Notes: generated by a model from the letters alone, not told the origin. Shown: positions 48,261 through 61,933, counted from the stretch's first letter. The stretch: 64,000 bases of DNA from Sitta carolinensis (GCA_032173965.1 CM063284.1:129107625-129171624); one strand, 5' to 3'. Program-made: numbers and translations.

Positions 48261-48628
48261 ATTTATAAAAATAACTGCTATCAAACTCTTATTGTTTCAT
48301 GTGTCATTGAAAATTAACTGATGCATGATGAAACTAAACTTTCCAGACTCTGATTTTACCTCAACTGTGGAGATTTCAGAGTCTTTTCTTTTTCCCTTGG
48401 GTACCATGATTATTATTGAATCTTGAATCTTGAAATATTTGTTATTACTGGAAAATGATTCAACAATTTAATTATTGAATAATTATTAATCTTTGGCAAA
48501 AACTAGGAAAAACCCAAACATTTTGGGTTTGATCCATAGCTAAATCTTAACTTCACCCCCTGCAAAGAAGAATAGATTTCTTTTTTATTCTTTTGTTAGC
48601 TTTGCTACCAATAGATTTCTGCTGTTTC
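48261..48628. other. AT-rich non-coding DNA
   Basis: A short unique stretch between the ancient LINE and the CR1 cluster. It contains TTGAATCTTGAATCTTGAA near 48417-48435 and TTATTGAATAATTATTAA near 48471-48490. Confidence 0.5.
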
Positions 48629-48837
48629 AGAGAATCACAGAATAATAGCATCTTGTCCAAACTTTCTTGGGAAAAGCATGGTCTAGACAGCATGGCCCAG
48701 CATCCTGTCCAGCTGAATATGAAAATTGTCCAATTTTGGGAACCCCACCATTTCCTTAGGGAGATTATTCCAGTGGCTGATTGTTCTCATTGTGAAATAT
48801 TTTCCCTTTTGTGTTCATCTAGAATCTCTGCACATTT
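48629..48837 (-). mobile_element. CR1 LINE 3' fragment (first of the cluster)
   Basis: AGAATCACAGAATAATAGCA, then CCAGCATCCTGTCCAGCTGA, TTCCTTAGGGAGATTATTCC and AGTGGCTGATTGTTCTCATT match the complement of a CR1 3' region (CCCAGCACCCTGTCCAGCC, CAGATTATTCC, GGGGCTGATTGTTCTCA). It ends where a second CR1 3' end begins, so two different copies lie head to tail. The more diverged state suggests that it is the older one. Confidence 0.8.
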
Positions 48838-49034
48838 AGAATCACAGACTCATAGAATGGTTTGGGTTGTAAGAGACGTGAAAGATCATCCAGTTCCAAC
48901 CCCACCTTGGGCAGGGACACCTTCCCCCAGACCAGGTTGCTCAGAGCCCCATGCAGCCTGGCCTTGAACACTTCCAGAGATGGGGCATCCACAGCTTCTC
49001 TGGGTAACCTGTTCCAGTGTCTCACCACCCTCAC
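48819..49034 (-). pseudogene. CR1 ORF2 C-terminus remnant
   Basis: The minus-strand frame reads VVRHWNRLPREAVDAPSLEV then FKARLHGALSNLV, the conserved C-terminal end of the CR1 reverse-transcriptase protein. The stretch after about residue 35 is UTR translated by chance. It has no RT domain and is not a host gene. Confidence 0.85.
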
Positions 49035-49235
49035 AGTAAATAATTTCTTCTAAGTTAAACTTACTCTCTTTCATTCTCCCTCTTCTCATGACACACCCAT
49101 GTAGAAAGTCCTTTTACAGCTTTCTTATAGACCCCTTCAGGTACTGGAAGGCTGCAATAAAGTCTCCCCAGAGCCTCCTCATCTCCAGGTTGAACAGACC
49201 TAGCTCTCTCAGCCTGTCTTGTTGTAAGCCTTTTT
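48838..49235 (-). mobile_element. CR1 LINE, 5'-truncated copy
   Basis: The left end AGAATCACAGACTCATAGAA, then TGGTTTGGGTTG, is the canonical complement of a CR1 3' end. It continues through CCTTGGGCAGGGACACCTTC, CTTGAACACTTCCAGAGATG and GGTACTGGAAGGCTGCAATA to AGCCTGTCTTGTTGTAAGC. It is about 0.4 kb long and well preserved compared with its neighbour. Confidence 0.93.
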
Positions 49236-49993
49236 GCTTTCATTGCATTTGTACGTGATGTATTTTCTACATTTTCTCTTTAAATTTTTAGAGAAATTTT
49301 TGCAGTTTTGACTTTTGCACATCCCAGGGCTCATCCATATTCAAGACACTGAATTTTTAAATCCAGCACACTCTGCTAATTGGGTTCTTAATGTCTTAAA
49401 CAGTAAATAGACCTTACTTAACTACCTATTTTTATTTAGATTTTCTGCAATTCAAAAAGAAATCAAAATAGAATGCTATTGTCTGAGACTGTAATTTTTG
49501 TAATGCTCTCACTACTCATACCAATTCATAAATTCTTGTCAGTCCAGCAATTTTATGGCAATAGGGCAGCCACCACATCCAGAAAGAACTGCACCAGGTA
49601 AACCTCCCATGTTAGGCCAGCTCCTTCAGCTGTGGCTGAAGTCTCCTTTAACAGCAGAGCTCTACAGTTCCTGGCAAAACTTCCTCTATTCAAGAAGCTG
49701 TTTGTCCATTCTGAATCTAAGTGTGCTGATTACCACTATTACTGCCATGTGGAAAAGAAGGTGCTTATTAGCTTTCTCAAAACCAATTTTTTTTCCAAAT
49801 GTGTTATTTTGTTTGCTGTATTCTTTTTGGACTGTTTATTACACTCTTAGCATTTAAAGTCATGCAATAACTTGGGGGTTTTTTTAAGCAATTTGCCATC
49901 CACTCCTATGGATTGCCACATTCCAAGCTCAGAATTCCTGCCTTTGACCAGGGTTCACATAAAAAGTTTCAGATTTTCAGGTGAGTAAGAAGT
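49236..49993. other. AT-rich non-coding DNA between CR1 copies
   Basis: No gene or repeat recognised. Frames at 49555-49857 have no domain. Confidence 0.5.
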
Positions 49994-50562
49994 GTCCCCT
50001 GGCAGCCAAGAGTGCCAGCCTGGGGTGCATCAGGCACAGCATGGCCAGCTGGGCAAGGGAGGGCACTGTCCTGCTCTGCTCTGCTCTGCTCTGCTCTGCT
50101 CTGCTCTGCTCTGCTCTGCTCTGGGGCGGCCTCTCCTCTGTAAACTATTACAGAGTGTCCAAAGGAAGGCAGTGAAGATGGTGAAAGGCCTTGAGGGGAA
50201 AATGCATGAGGAGTGGCTGAGGTCACTTGGCTTGTTCAGCCTGGAGAAGAGAGGGAGAGGAGACCTCATTGCAGTCCTCAACATCCTCACAGGGGGAAGT
50301 GTAGGGTATCCCCTTCACTCTCATGACCAGTGACAGGACCTGAGGGAATGGCCTGAATTTCTGTCAGGGGAAGTTTATGTTGGTTATCAGGAAAAATTCT
50401 TCACCCAGGGTGGTTGGCCACTGGAACAGGCTCCCAAGGGAAGTGGTCACAGCACCAAGCCTGACAGAGTTCAAGAAGTGTTTGGACACCTTCAGACACC
50501 TGATGCAATTTCTGGGGTGTCCTGCACAGAGCCAACAAATTGTACTTGATAATCCTTGTGGG
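49992..50562 (+). pseudogene. CR1 ORF2 C-terminal remnant, broken
   Basis: The plus frame from 49992 shows ARG/LYS-rich [36 protein letters not shown] and [12 protein letters not shown] second frame from about 50377 shows VVGHWNRLPREVVTAPSL then TEFKKCLDTF. Together they give the last part of the CR1 reverse-transcriptase protein, interrupted by frameshifts between about 50320 and 50390 and by the CTGCT expansion near its start. Confidence 0.85.
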
Positions 50563-50596
50563 TCCCTTTCAACACAGGATATTCTGTGATTCTAGG
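49994..50596 (+). mobile_element. CR1 LINE, 5'-truncated, with internal microsatellite
   Basis: From CCCTGGCAGCCAAGAGTGCC the sequence follows the sense strand of CR1 ORF2 and its short 3' UTR, ending GGATATTCTGTGATTCT, the typical CR1 terminus. It is opposite in orientation to the CR1 pair at 48.6-49.2 kb. A CTGCT repeat has expanded inside it. Confidence 0.93.
50071..50123. repeat. (CTGCT)n pentanucleotide microsatellite
   Basis: About ten and a half perfect CTGCT units with no interruption. The array sits exactly where intact CR1 copies read something like CCCCTGCTCTGCTCTG, so it grew out of the element's own sequence. Confidence 0.97.
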
Positions 50597-53500
50597 TTTC
50601 CATTATCTCTGGATTGTCTGCTTTTGTAATCTGTGTCAGGAAGATAGATTTCTCAATCTATGGTCAAACACTTACTTCTCATAAAAGGCACACATTTTCC
50701 TAGTCAAACAGACAATACACCATATCCTTCCAGCTACTCAATCTGCTTAAATGCTCCTTCTCTTCTTAGTGTCCATTCTTTTACAACCTGCTATTTCTTT
50801 GTATATGAGTTCAAGAGACCTATATGCACAAGAGAAGAGCTTTTATTTTTGTGTTGTAGAAATGGCAGGAAGCTGTTGGGATTTTTTTTGCCTAGCTGGG
50901 GTTGATCCATCGGCAAAATGGGTTTTTCATGTAACCATTAATCAAAGTATTTGCTGAATGACTTTTGGTTTTGAATAAATGACTGCAACCCAATTTATTG
51001 TAAAACATCTCCACTTTTGATACTCAGTTCCATAGTCTGAAAAACAATTTCCTGTGATCAGAAGCTCTTTCTCCAAAGCCAGAATTTGTTTTCCTCAGAT
51101 GAATTAGTTATTTGTCATTAGTATTGCCAGCAAACTAAATACATTAAAACAGCAGCTGAATATAAGCAAGAAAGAAAGTTTTAGTTACAAAATTAAAAAT
51201 TCTGAAAATATTTACAAAAGCATTTTCTCAGATCTGATTTTTTGTATTTCTTTTTGGTCCAGCCAAGATCCAGAACACACTGACACTCAGAAAGAATAAT
51301 AAGAAAAAACCCATCAGTAGCTAAAAATCCCAAGAATCTAGTCACTTTAGGAGGAATGGTATTTTGAAGAAAAAGGCAGGAGTTAGAAACTATATACTGT
51401 TTATTTTCTCTAAATGAATTGGACACATTTATAATAAAATAATGCACTTTTTTATCTGTTAAATTAATTTGGGTAAATTAATTATAAAACAATTATCTGA
51501 GGTTTTTATGTCATGCAGGAAGTGTCATTTATATGCCAGTTGTATGCAAAGAGAGAAAAGGTTGCCCTCTTAATTTATTTTAATGCATGCAACAATGAAA
51601 CACGATTTAATTGAAACAAAAGACAAGAGGATGAAAAGAATTTTTTTTCTTTTTTTTCCCCCAGAAAAATCCAAAGCATTTGCATTCAAGGCCTTGAAGC
51701 ATTTCCACATTATAAATTATATATTTATATGTAAATGGACTTCTGGCTTCTGCTCAGAATATTTGGCAAATTGAATGCTAGATTCTGCTGTCTTTATCTC
51801 CATTGAGTTGTGAACTATTCCCTGAATATTCCTATAGATTTCTAAAGCTTTGCATAACTTAAGCTACCATATGTAAGCTACATGTGAAGGGTTTTATGAC
51901 AAAATGTGTGCATCTGTGAGCTTTCTACTCCCTATTTGAAAATAGTGTCTCATACCTGGAAAGCTGAAGCAGTTGAACCTTGGGATCAAAACAAAAGGTT
52001 TGGACTCCTTTTAATATTAGAAAAAATTTTCTCCATTGGAATCTCTTCCCTTCCATGTTGGCACGAATTCATGATAGCTTAAAATCAGTGTTTTTGAGGA
52101 AGAAATGGTAAAGGAGAATAAATGAAAAATCCTGATGTACTTACAATAGTTCAGGGATTGACATGGAATGCCCTAACCACTGAGCAAAATTGTGATCCCT
52201 CATACAAAGAGGACACAAGTGCAGAAGGGAAGGAAACTAATTCAGAGCATCCCACAAGGCCTTTGTTTAGCTCATAAATCCCAGACTGCATCAAAGAAAT
52301 CTTTTCTGAAGCAACCACTTCATATCTTCACAACTTGAAGGACAATTAATTGTCTCCTGGAAAAATTATTTTGTCAGAGCAGTTCCTAATTATGAGCTTT
52401 ATTTCACAACCTTCCATAATGATTGTATTACTGGAAAGACAACAGGCTTAAATTACTCAATTCTGACTCCACAAATTGACTTATCAAGTTAAAGGGGACT
52501 CGATAATAAGAGCTATAACTTCAATATCAAGGAAGTGTAGGAAGAGATATAGCAGAATACACTTTACCATACTTCTTAAAAAAGGGAAAGCAGTATATTA
52601 CTGAATCTATTATTGTTAGTGGAAAAGAAGTCTGAGAAAATGACAAAAATGTGGAAAATGAACAATAATAAACCTGATTGCCATTCTGAAGAACTTACCT
52701 TTCCTAACTATTTCTTACCACAAATAATAATTTTTTTTGTTGTTGTTGATAATTGCTGCATATTTTTCTTACACTACTTCTCATGAAACTTTGCAGTTGT
52801 TTGAAAAAAAATTAAACAAAGAGAAAAAGAAGGATGTTCCTTTGTTTAGAAAACTGCAAATCTCACACTAGGGACCTTGAGTTTCAAAGGAAAAGCATTC
52901 CAGGTGAATGTTTGAACACAAACCCTCTACCCTGAGGCCTTTTTAAAGAAAACGATTCAGTGGTTTTCTCTTTAGAAAACATTTTAAGTTCTGCAGTCAG
53001 AGACCTCATGCTGCCATTAATTTTTCTGGGCTGGACTCTCTAGCACTATATTTGTCTCCACCACAGTACGGATAAAAAGCAAAAATATATTGTAGAATAG
53101 CATAGAAATAGCCAAGTTTAATACTGGATATATGCTTAATACTGGATGCAGGATAGAGTACATGATAATATGCTATAGAGCTTAATTAACTCCAGTATTG
53201 ACTCTCTTTCTGGAGCCTGGGCCACCTCAGTTCCTGCTACCTCTGCAGGGCATTGTGAGAGTCCATCCGAGCACCAAGTCCATAAGAGCAAGAAGAGAGA
53301 TGGAAGTACCAAGACATTATCTCCACCTAACAAGTTCTGATGTATGCCAAAAGTTGAAATTTTCCACTCTAAAGAAAAGAGATCTCCAGCAAAATTGTTA
53401 TTTCACAATTTGTTGATATAGATACAAAAATCTGACACTAAATGATAGAGCTGATACTGCAACAATGACACAAGAAACAGGAAAAATGTTTGCTGTCACA

Positions 53501-54180
53501 TAAAACTATTAAAAACAATATTTCACAAATACAAATCTGATAGAAAGTCTGTTGGTTTCCATATGTAGATTTCAGAACACTACTTTAAAAAGCTTTGTTC
53601 CAAAAAGCTAAAAAACAAGCATTCTTGGTTGGAGTCCCATAATATAATTTTACAGCAGAATTTAAGACTGTATCTCTGCTTGTCAAAAGTTCCAATGGAA
53701 AGGTAGAAGCCCCTGCTGATGACTTAAGATGACAAATAAATTCTGATTTTAAACTACCACTTTCTATTTTGGAACCTGTATTTGCATACAAAATGGGTTT
53801 TGAACCGAAAGCCTTTGCAATAGAGAACAAGGGGTGGGCTGTGTCATGAAGCTCAGACACAGTAAATCTGGAGTCATATTTTGGTACTGGGCTACCCACG
53901 AGCTCAGAGACACAGCTGATCTCCCTCAATCTGGAGTCCCTCCTGGAGTGTTAGTAAATAACTAACTGTTCCACTCAGGCAGGTGCTGTTACAAGGCAGA
54001 TTATAATTACATCTACGCTGTGGTTGCAAAAGGAAAAACACAGTGCCTTGAAACCTTAAAATTAGAATGACTTCAGGTTCAACCAACTCTCTTTAAAATG
54101 GGGACTGCAGCAAAACTAGAAAGACCAATAAAATAAAGTATCACAGACACCTAGCATAATTAAAGCAAGTCATCCAAATG
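50597..54180. other. unique AT-rich non-coding DNA
   Basis: No gene or mobile element recognised. The 114-codon minus-strand frame at 53929-53585 is the longest open frame outside a repeat in this part, but it shows no domain, has no Kozak-like context that I can point to, and ends in AT-rich sequence. I do not call it a gene. Confidence 0.5.
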
Positions 54181-54440
54181 ATTAACTAGTTAACTGGTAT
54201 AATTCCCCCTGATGGGAATACATCTGATCTGTAGCCAGCACTGCTACAAACACTGTTCCTCCCTCTGGAGTCCAAAATAAATATCTCTGATGCATTTTGG
54301 CGGGTTACAATCTCCTGCAGGGCAGTAGGTCAGTGTCCTCTTCAGTATGACACTAAACAGAAAAGGTGAAATACTGTCAATTAGAGTTTTGCTATTGACT
54401 TCATCTAAGCCAGGACTTCATTCCAATGTGTTTCACCCAC
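54181..54440. repeat. possible ancient repeat relic
   Basis: GGGCAGTAGGTCAGTGTCCT, then TTTTGCTATTGACTTCATCT and AAGCCAGGACTTCATTCC, resembles the ATTGACTTCAATGG..GCCAGGATTTCACCC wording of old sauropsid repeats. The alignment is patchy and from memory. Confidence 0.3.
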
Positions 54441-57400
54441 TCTTAAATTTTAGTAAGCTTATCTTATCTATCCGAAGAAATTTAAATGGGAAAAACAACA
54501 TCTGACATGCATGTAAATCTAGAAGCTTGGAATCTGGGGTGAAGAAAGTTCTCTAAAATTGGTTCCACACTCACTGAGTTATGCTCAGCCTGCTATGGGA
54601 ATCTCCAACACATTAGTGCTTGATCCTACCTTTCCCCAACATCAAGGGCAACATCTCTTCAAATTTCCACAGGAGAATGTGGTAACAGGCACACAAAAAT
54701 GAGTGAATGAGTGAACTCTGCCTTTTTGTGCTATCCCTCATAAATCACCTTTTTTTGCATAAGGCCTAAGACACAGTGTATTGAATCAGTATAAACCTTT
54801 TTCTTTTGGATCAAGTCCATTATCTGTGTTTCTCCTGCTTCTTTCTCTTTTGGCTGAAATGCCACATCTCACTTAAGCATAGAAGGGTGGCCAACAGAAG
54901 AGATGGAGCCAGCTACAGGAGTGTCAGGAGAATACATGAATGAGATATGTATATTCATAGAAAGATTCATTTTAGAACAGAGTAGCAGAGCAAAGACACA
55001 TCAGTTGCTCTTGCACACTGATAATTTACACATTTTACACATTATTACTTTGCTGTTCTACAGCAAAAATGTAGTTACTATAGCAACTGGTTTGTCATAT
55101 GACCAGGATTCTATTTTTAATATCACTCAAAGGTACATATTAACATGCATAATACGCAGAGTACTTATGGGGGCTGAAAACATATATATTAACATTTTAA
55201 ACCATAAAAGAGACAATCCTTGATAATTTCTTATCTGCATTTTTTAATTAGGTTACCCATCTAAAGACTCGCAAAGAGTGACGGAATAAAACTGTCGTTA
55301 CATCTCCTAGTGAACTCATGCAGTTTTCTCCTTTGTGGTACAAGAGACCAGAGGTATCTATGAGGTTCAGAGCTCCTGAGAGTTCCACAGCTCTGCCAAA
55401 GTCCAGATGGATGTTTCCAAGAGCTTTGGCTCTTGTGTACCTTTATCACCAGCTATTGCCTTCTTTTTTTCCCTTTTTGTACCATGTTCCTGAGCAAGCT
55501 GATTTTTTTGGATGACTTGTGTTGAATGAATCAAGAAGACATCTTAAAGCATCGGTTTCTTTTCTCAGTCTAACATATAAATTGTTTCTGTAAAGATGTC
55601 ATCCATCTGCAACAGACACAAATAAACCATTTCCCAGTATCAGAGAGCTCCTGGAGTCCTTTGCACAAGATGGATGATATGACACCTATCTCGTTGCTGT
55701 TAAACAGAATTAATCAAATTGTGGATTTTCAGTCCAGTGGTCAAAATGAGTGTAGAAGGGGATGATGTTTAGCGGAAAAATAATTTTAGAAGAGGGCTGG
55801 GAGTAGGTTGTGCAGTTTTTCTTCTTGTCTCATTTGACTTTAACACTGACAAATTTTTGGTGGTGTGGGTGTGGGGAGGACTCTTACTGAATTTGAAACT
55901 CCCATTCTGGGACCAGAATACCCATACAATCATTTACTGCAGCAGCCAGGGAACAGACTCACAGCAGAGCTTCTCAGGTTGCAGCACTTTACAGTTTGTT
56001 TTGGAGGCCAATGCAAAGCACTCCTATTGCTCTATTGAGCCTTAAACTACTTAAGATTGTGACTGGTTAGGAGGGGGAGGCTCCCAATTCAAATTATTTC
56101 AACCTTTTTACTCCCTGTGGAGACTTAACATGCTGTGAAGCCCCCTCTGACTTCAGCTGACGGCAAACTTAGATGGTTTCTACTCCAATATATAGTTTTA
56201 ACCTTACAGATCCCTTAAGACAGAACTCCATCTATACCATGCCCTATAGCCTTCAGCAAAGTTGTCCACATTGCAATTCTGAACTCTCGAAGGTAACCTT
56301 GAAGTATAACTCAGGTTCTTTCATGCTATGGGAGGCTTACAGGAATCAGTCTGCATGTCACTGACTTATAGTTAGCAGAGAGAGGTGACAGATGTAGAGC
56401 TGCCACAAGTCAGGAAGGAGGACTTGTGGTACTGCTCCTGCATGTCTGAGCCCAGAGAATCAGGTCACTCCTCAACATTCTGCAGGAAAAATGTGCATCT
56501 GTCTCTCAGCATGTTCATGTCATCTATGGAGCCTTCAGGTTGTGGTTGATGCTGCAACTGACGTTCACTGGCTGCGTGACTGTTGCTGGTTGTCTGGTGT
56601 GGCTAAAATTATTCTCACATTGACACAAACCTGAGTACCAAAGGAAAGCATCTCTCTCCTGGTGTCATAATGCTGCAGCAAGTGACTTCTAGGGTGCCCA
56701 CCAGTATTTTTCACATGAAAAGACATGCAAACAGCCTGTGCAGAGAGCCTAAATGAAATTATCCCCTTGCCTGACTAAAAAAATGGTACAAAACCCAGCA
56801 TCCCAAAAGGTTTGGGATCACAAGAAGTGTCACGTTAAAGGTTTGTCCTATTCAGTGGTTAAATGATTTTGACAAGTGAAAAAGACCTTGCATTAAATGG
56901 CAGTTCTGATATCTTGGCATGAGGAATTTGTATGGAATTATTTGTGCAGGAGGAGAGAATCACGAAGAATGCTTTATATAAATCCTAGTAAATAAATCAA
57001 ACGTGCCATTGCATAAAGCTCTGTTTCCATTGCTTTGCTATTGTCATGGTATACAACAGAAAGCTTCATTATCTATTTACATCAACACTCTCACAGGCCA
57101 GAATGCTTTTTTCCTTTCTGTTGCCATTATGTTGTATTATGTGTGGCAATGCCATAGCAACCCAAGATAACGCAAGTAGTGTAGGGCAACAGTGTAATAT
57201 TTTCTGGCTTTTGTTTTGAATGAGACAGAACACAGCTACCCACTCCATGCAAGCTATACACAAATACCAAAGATTTAGCAAAATAAGTAGCAGTTAGCAA
57301 ACCAACAGTACTTAATGCAAGCCAGCATTTGTCTCCCTTGTGTTCTAAAGGTTTAAAATCACTGAAGGGTACCACTACAGCATCTCAAATGACGGAGCAG

Positions 57401-60400
57401 CACACATAGTAGTGTAGTTTATAGGTTTGGTGTATGTCACCATCCACTGATACATGTTTGATCTAATTGAACATATGTATGAGATGTCTGGGCATCCATG
57501 TTGTATCTATCCCATCTGAACTGGGTCAGGTCTTGAATTAATGGGCTAAAGGCTGAGGATACCTTAGGATATGTTTATTTGGCAACCACCACAGCAGTGC
57601 TATTTGCAATAGAACTTGTTGAGAATAACTAATCAATATGCATAGGCAGAGTGAAATGACATTTTTAGTCACCTGAGACAATGAGTTCAGAGTGCGTTCT
57701 CTGAAACATGCACTGATTACCATGCCATGACCTTGTGTGAATAATGTATTTGGGCAATCAGGCTCAGGAAAGTATAGAGAGTATGATCAGCCAAAGTACC
57801 AAACTTTCCTCCTGCTAGTTTAGCTCGTGCCCTGAAATCTCTCTGATACCCTGGGGATGTCGTAATCCATCACAACTCAGCTTTGCAATGTATTGGGACC
57901 TTCACCATAGATTGTCCATTGCTAGTGGCTTGGTTTTGTGTTTTCTGTCTAAAAATGACATACAAGCCAGTTCACACAAGCAATATACATTCCTGTAGTA
58001 GATTAATGTGACTGTTTTTTTCCCCCTTCATCATTAGAGGGTTTTTTCCTGTGCTGAACTAACTTAGTTACATTGGACAGGGACCACATGACAGCCATTT
58101 TGCAAACTCTGACCTATAGATGCTATGCACAGAAACTAGACATGTAAAAATATTTAAATATGCTTTTATAAGCACCAATAAACATGGTCTTATCTGCCAA
58201 TGAACAGAGTTAAAATGAATATACCTTATAGTTTGTATTAAGCATTGTTAAGGTTGACTTAGGTAGCTTACTGAGACACTGTTCAGATATTTGGGTGGAA
58301 GCAAGAAGCATATTTGGGAAACAGGTAATGACTGAAACAGATTCTTAACCCAAAATACAAAATACAGAAGGATGCAAATGCCCTCAGGAACCTAACTTAC
58401 ATGGATGCCAAAGATTTACTGACCTCTGTGTGTAGGAGTGGATGAGGATGAAAGAGAAAGAAATGTTCTTCGAGGCAGACAAGGCAGATTTGGTTAGTGC
58501 CAGAATTAGGATTGCAGTGAGCCTCAGTGGAAAAGCCCCTCTGGAGCAAAGGGTACTGTCTTGGATAGGCTTAAAGATACATATAAAAGAAGACAAAGTA
58601 AAGCCCCTAAACAATCTAGAGTAATTTGATCTTCCTGTGTCCTTGGAACAGGATATAGATATTTTCTTGTAAGCAGAAGTAAATGTACACACCTGATTAA
58701 TATGATTTTTTTTCCCTTAACTGGTATGATCTGCAAAATGTTCAAACTACTGGAAAGTTTCTTGGATTAAGAGTGGAAATACACTTTATAAATATAGTTG
58801 AGTCACAAGATTATTTCACAACCATTTTAAAAATGCTCATTTTCATAGTGCAGATGAAGCCAGAGTTAATTAGCACTAGTCACTAGAGAGAGCAGTAACT
58901 CACCTATTTTTTTTTCTTTAGCTAAATGGATTGCAATTACTCCCACAGTAATACTGTGATAACAAAGTTTAATACATAGAAAAAGTATTAACAGCATCAA
59001 CAATGCATCATGGGAGAGTAGCAACTAAAGGACAATTTGAGTTAAGCTTTTTTTGTTCAAATCTGGAAAAAAATATTTCTCCTAATAAAGACACGTACTT
59101 TCAACATGGTTTTCATGGTTTTCTTTCAACACTCAAAGACTGCAAAAATTAAAACCAAGAAATCTTACATAAGCATTAAATACTTTTATAATTACATATA
59201 TATGCATTATTTTATACAGATGTTAAAAACCAGGAAGGCAACCAAACATCTTTTTTATGTATAAGCAAGCAGGACCACATGTTCAGGAAACTGAATAAAA
59301 CCCATTTATTGTCCCTGCATGTTTGAGGTTTGGGGATTTTTTCCTGTTGTTTTCCTTTTTAATTCTTAGTACAGTTTGCTAGCAGAGGTTAAAAATATCC
59401 TAGATCCATCCCATCAAGTCATAATAATACTGTTAAAGAATCAGATACCAAACATTGCTGATGAGATCCCAGTAGTCATGGGAATGGCTAAATCATTCCA
59501 TAGCAGTACAGTATGGACACTGCAAGTACAAGGCTGTACAAAATCCAGGGTTTTCATTATTGTCCCTAGAAAACAGTGAGTAATGCCACCACCGTCCTCC
59601 AGATCAAGTTGGAAAATTAAAATAGTATTGCAGTTTACTCATATGTAGTCCATATGTCATAAAAATAGGTTGCTCTATTTAGCTAAACGTGCAGACCAAG
59701 TGTCTAAAAAATCTTGCTGTAGGTAAAAGCTGAAGTCTACAGGATACAAAATGCTTTCAATTTCTAACTATTTTGCAATATATAGCATTTTGTTTTCCAA
59801 AGGAGTATGTTAAAGAGACATTGTTGCAAAAACCCAGAGATTCTGTCAGCAATTAGGCAGTTAGGTGACCTAGAAATCTTCTCTGCTACACTCATGTTTG
59901 CTTGCCAGTTCTTCATGTTCTGTCCTGAAATACTGTTTTGTTTTTGTTTACACAGCTCTTGTAGGCAGAATGAGTAAACCTTTTTTCCTTGCATTTGCCA
60001 GGTTTCACTGATACACCATTGGCTTCTCCATTTAGAGGCTTTGGATGGGCATTTCAAAATATTTGATTTGACCAGAAATCAATTTTTATGTCACCTAAAA
60101 GGAAATATCTTTTTAGAGCTGAAAGTATTTGGAACTATCAGTCAGGTAAAATTGACGATGAAGTTTACATGTGGTTTAGAAAAAGAAATCTAGATGTAAA
60201 CCTTAGTTAATCTGAGCTAGGATCAGTAGGACACCTGCTAAAAGGAAATTCCCTGTGGAAAAAAAACACTTCTCCCAAAAATATCCTCAATTTCCCATTT
60301 CCCTCCTTCCTTCTACCACTACCTTTTCACTGTAGGTGTTATGTCTGTTCTGCTGAGATATTTATAATCTCCCCATTCAAAGCCCTCCTTTGGGGGTCTT

Positions 60401-61933
60401 AGGCTGAGCAAGGAAACAAGGCAATGGGATCTCTCAAAGGAGAAGCAATTTTATTTGCTGCCTGAAATATTTTGGCAGGCACTCATTAAGCATGCATGGG
60501 AAGAGCTCAGGCAACTGCCTGAGATATTTGTGATATCTTCTGCTTAAACTGCCCAAGTATGTGGTCCTCACTGAAGACAGCAGTTCAAAATTCAATAAAT
60601 TATCTTGCTTCTTGGAATAGAAAAGATTAAAATTGTTTGGTTTTGACACATGGAGCACTTTTTCACTTGTTGTCTGATATGAAAAGAAAAAAAGGACATG
60701 ATTATGGGGTTTATTTCTAATTTTCAGAATAACTTTTGTGTGTATGTGTGGGATCTAATCACAGTGTGTTCAGAGTAAGGGGAGAAAGTTTCAGAAACAT
60801 ATAAATTCCAAACAAATATGTAAAAAATACATTTATTTGTCAATCAATAGACGTTGAAGCAAACTGTAAAAAGAAATATTTACTAAAAGCAAAGATACAA
60901 ATATAGCAGAAGAAATATAAATTTAAACAATTATAAAAAACACAATTCATATAGCAAATTTCACTGCAAAATCCTCAAAATATATTAAAGATTAAAAAGC
61001 TTAAGACTTCAGTTGCAGCATGTTCTTACACTGAATATTTAGAAACTTTAAAATAAAGGTTCTACTGTTTAGAATACTATATGCAATAAAAAGTAATGCA
61101 ATGCTGCTACAGAAATGTTAACACTTCTATTACCAGAGCTTGTAATTTAACACATTCTGCTGAAGAGTAAGTTTTTATAGCCACCTGGAGCAATCTCCAG
61201 AATTACCAGAAAAATCAGAACAGATTTTTTGACATTAGATTTTTCATTTCATATCACTTTCATAGATACTGTCCACTATTCAACATTTTTAGACATTTTC
61301 AGCTCCTGCTCCCAAATGCTCTGAACTTCATTCTCTCCTCTGAAAATTTCTGCAATTTTGAGAACAAATGAAAATAAGATATTTCACATTTTTTAAGTTG
61401 AATTGATTTTATTTTGTAGCTGATTAAAATTAAATACTCTAAATATAGTCCTTAGTTTCCACAAACAACCTACATGACTATATTCAAGCCACTGAGTCTA
61501 TTTTTCTGTGTTTCTATAGATAGCAAAAGATAATTCTATACTTGCCAACTGCAGTGCTTTGTGCATATACTTAGCTATCATCTCACAGTTCTTCTGAAAT
61601 CTATGAAAACCTGGAAAGGCGCTGAACACATAAATGCTAACTATCCATCTCCTTTTGCATCCATTTTCAAAACACACACAAACTATATCCAAAAAACTTC
61701 AAGGCTGGAAACAGGACATGCTCTAGGCACCAGTTTTAGAGGAACTTGTAAGTGGACCATAAATTTTACAGCATGTAAGAAGCAGAAGCCTGCAAATACC
61801 AGGCAAACACTCACTCAGTTTAAGACCAAAATAATTTAAAAATTTCCAAATGTAATCTTTCACTGCCATGTATACCTCCAAGAGACACAAGACACAGCAC
61901 CCAGCACAACTGAAGCTTCCCTCACACTGCAGT
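54441..61933. other. unique AT-rich non-coding DNA
   Basis: Seven and a half kilobases without a recognised gene or mobile element. Open frames are short (106 codons or less). The part 60820-61100 is especially A+T-rich. Confidence 0.55.

Noticed and set aside
48593..48967. 124-codon plus-strand frame
   Set aside because: It runs antisense through two CR1 fragments.
54903..55223. 106-codon plus-strand frame
   Set aside because: Composition typical of random AT-rich DNA (Ile, Asn, Leu, Tyr) with no motif.
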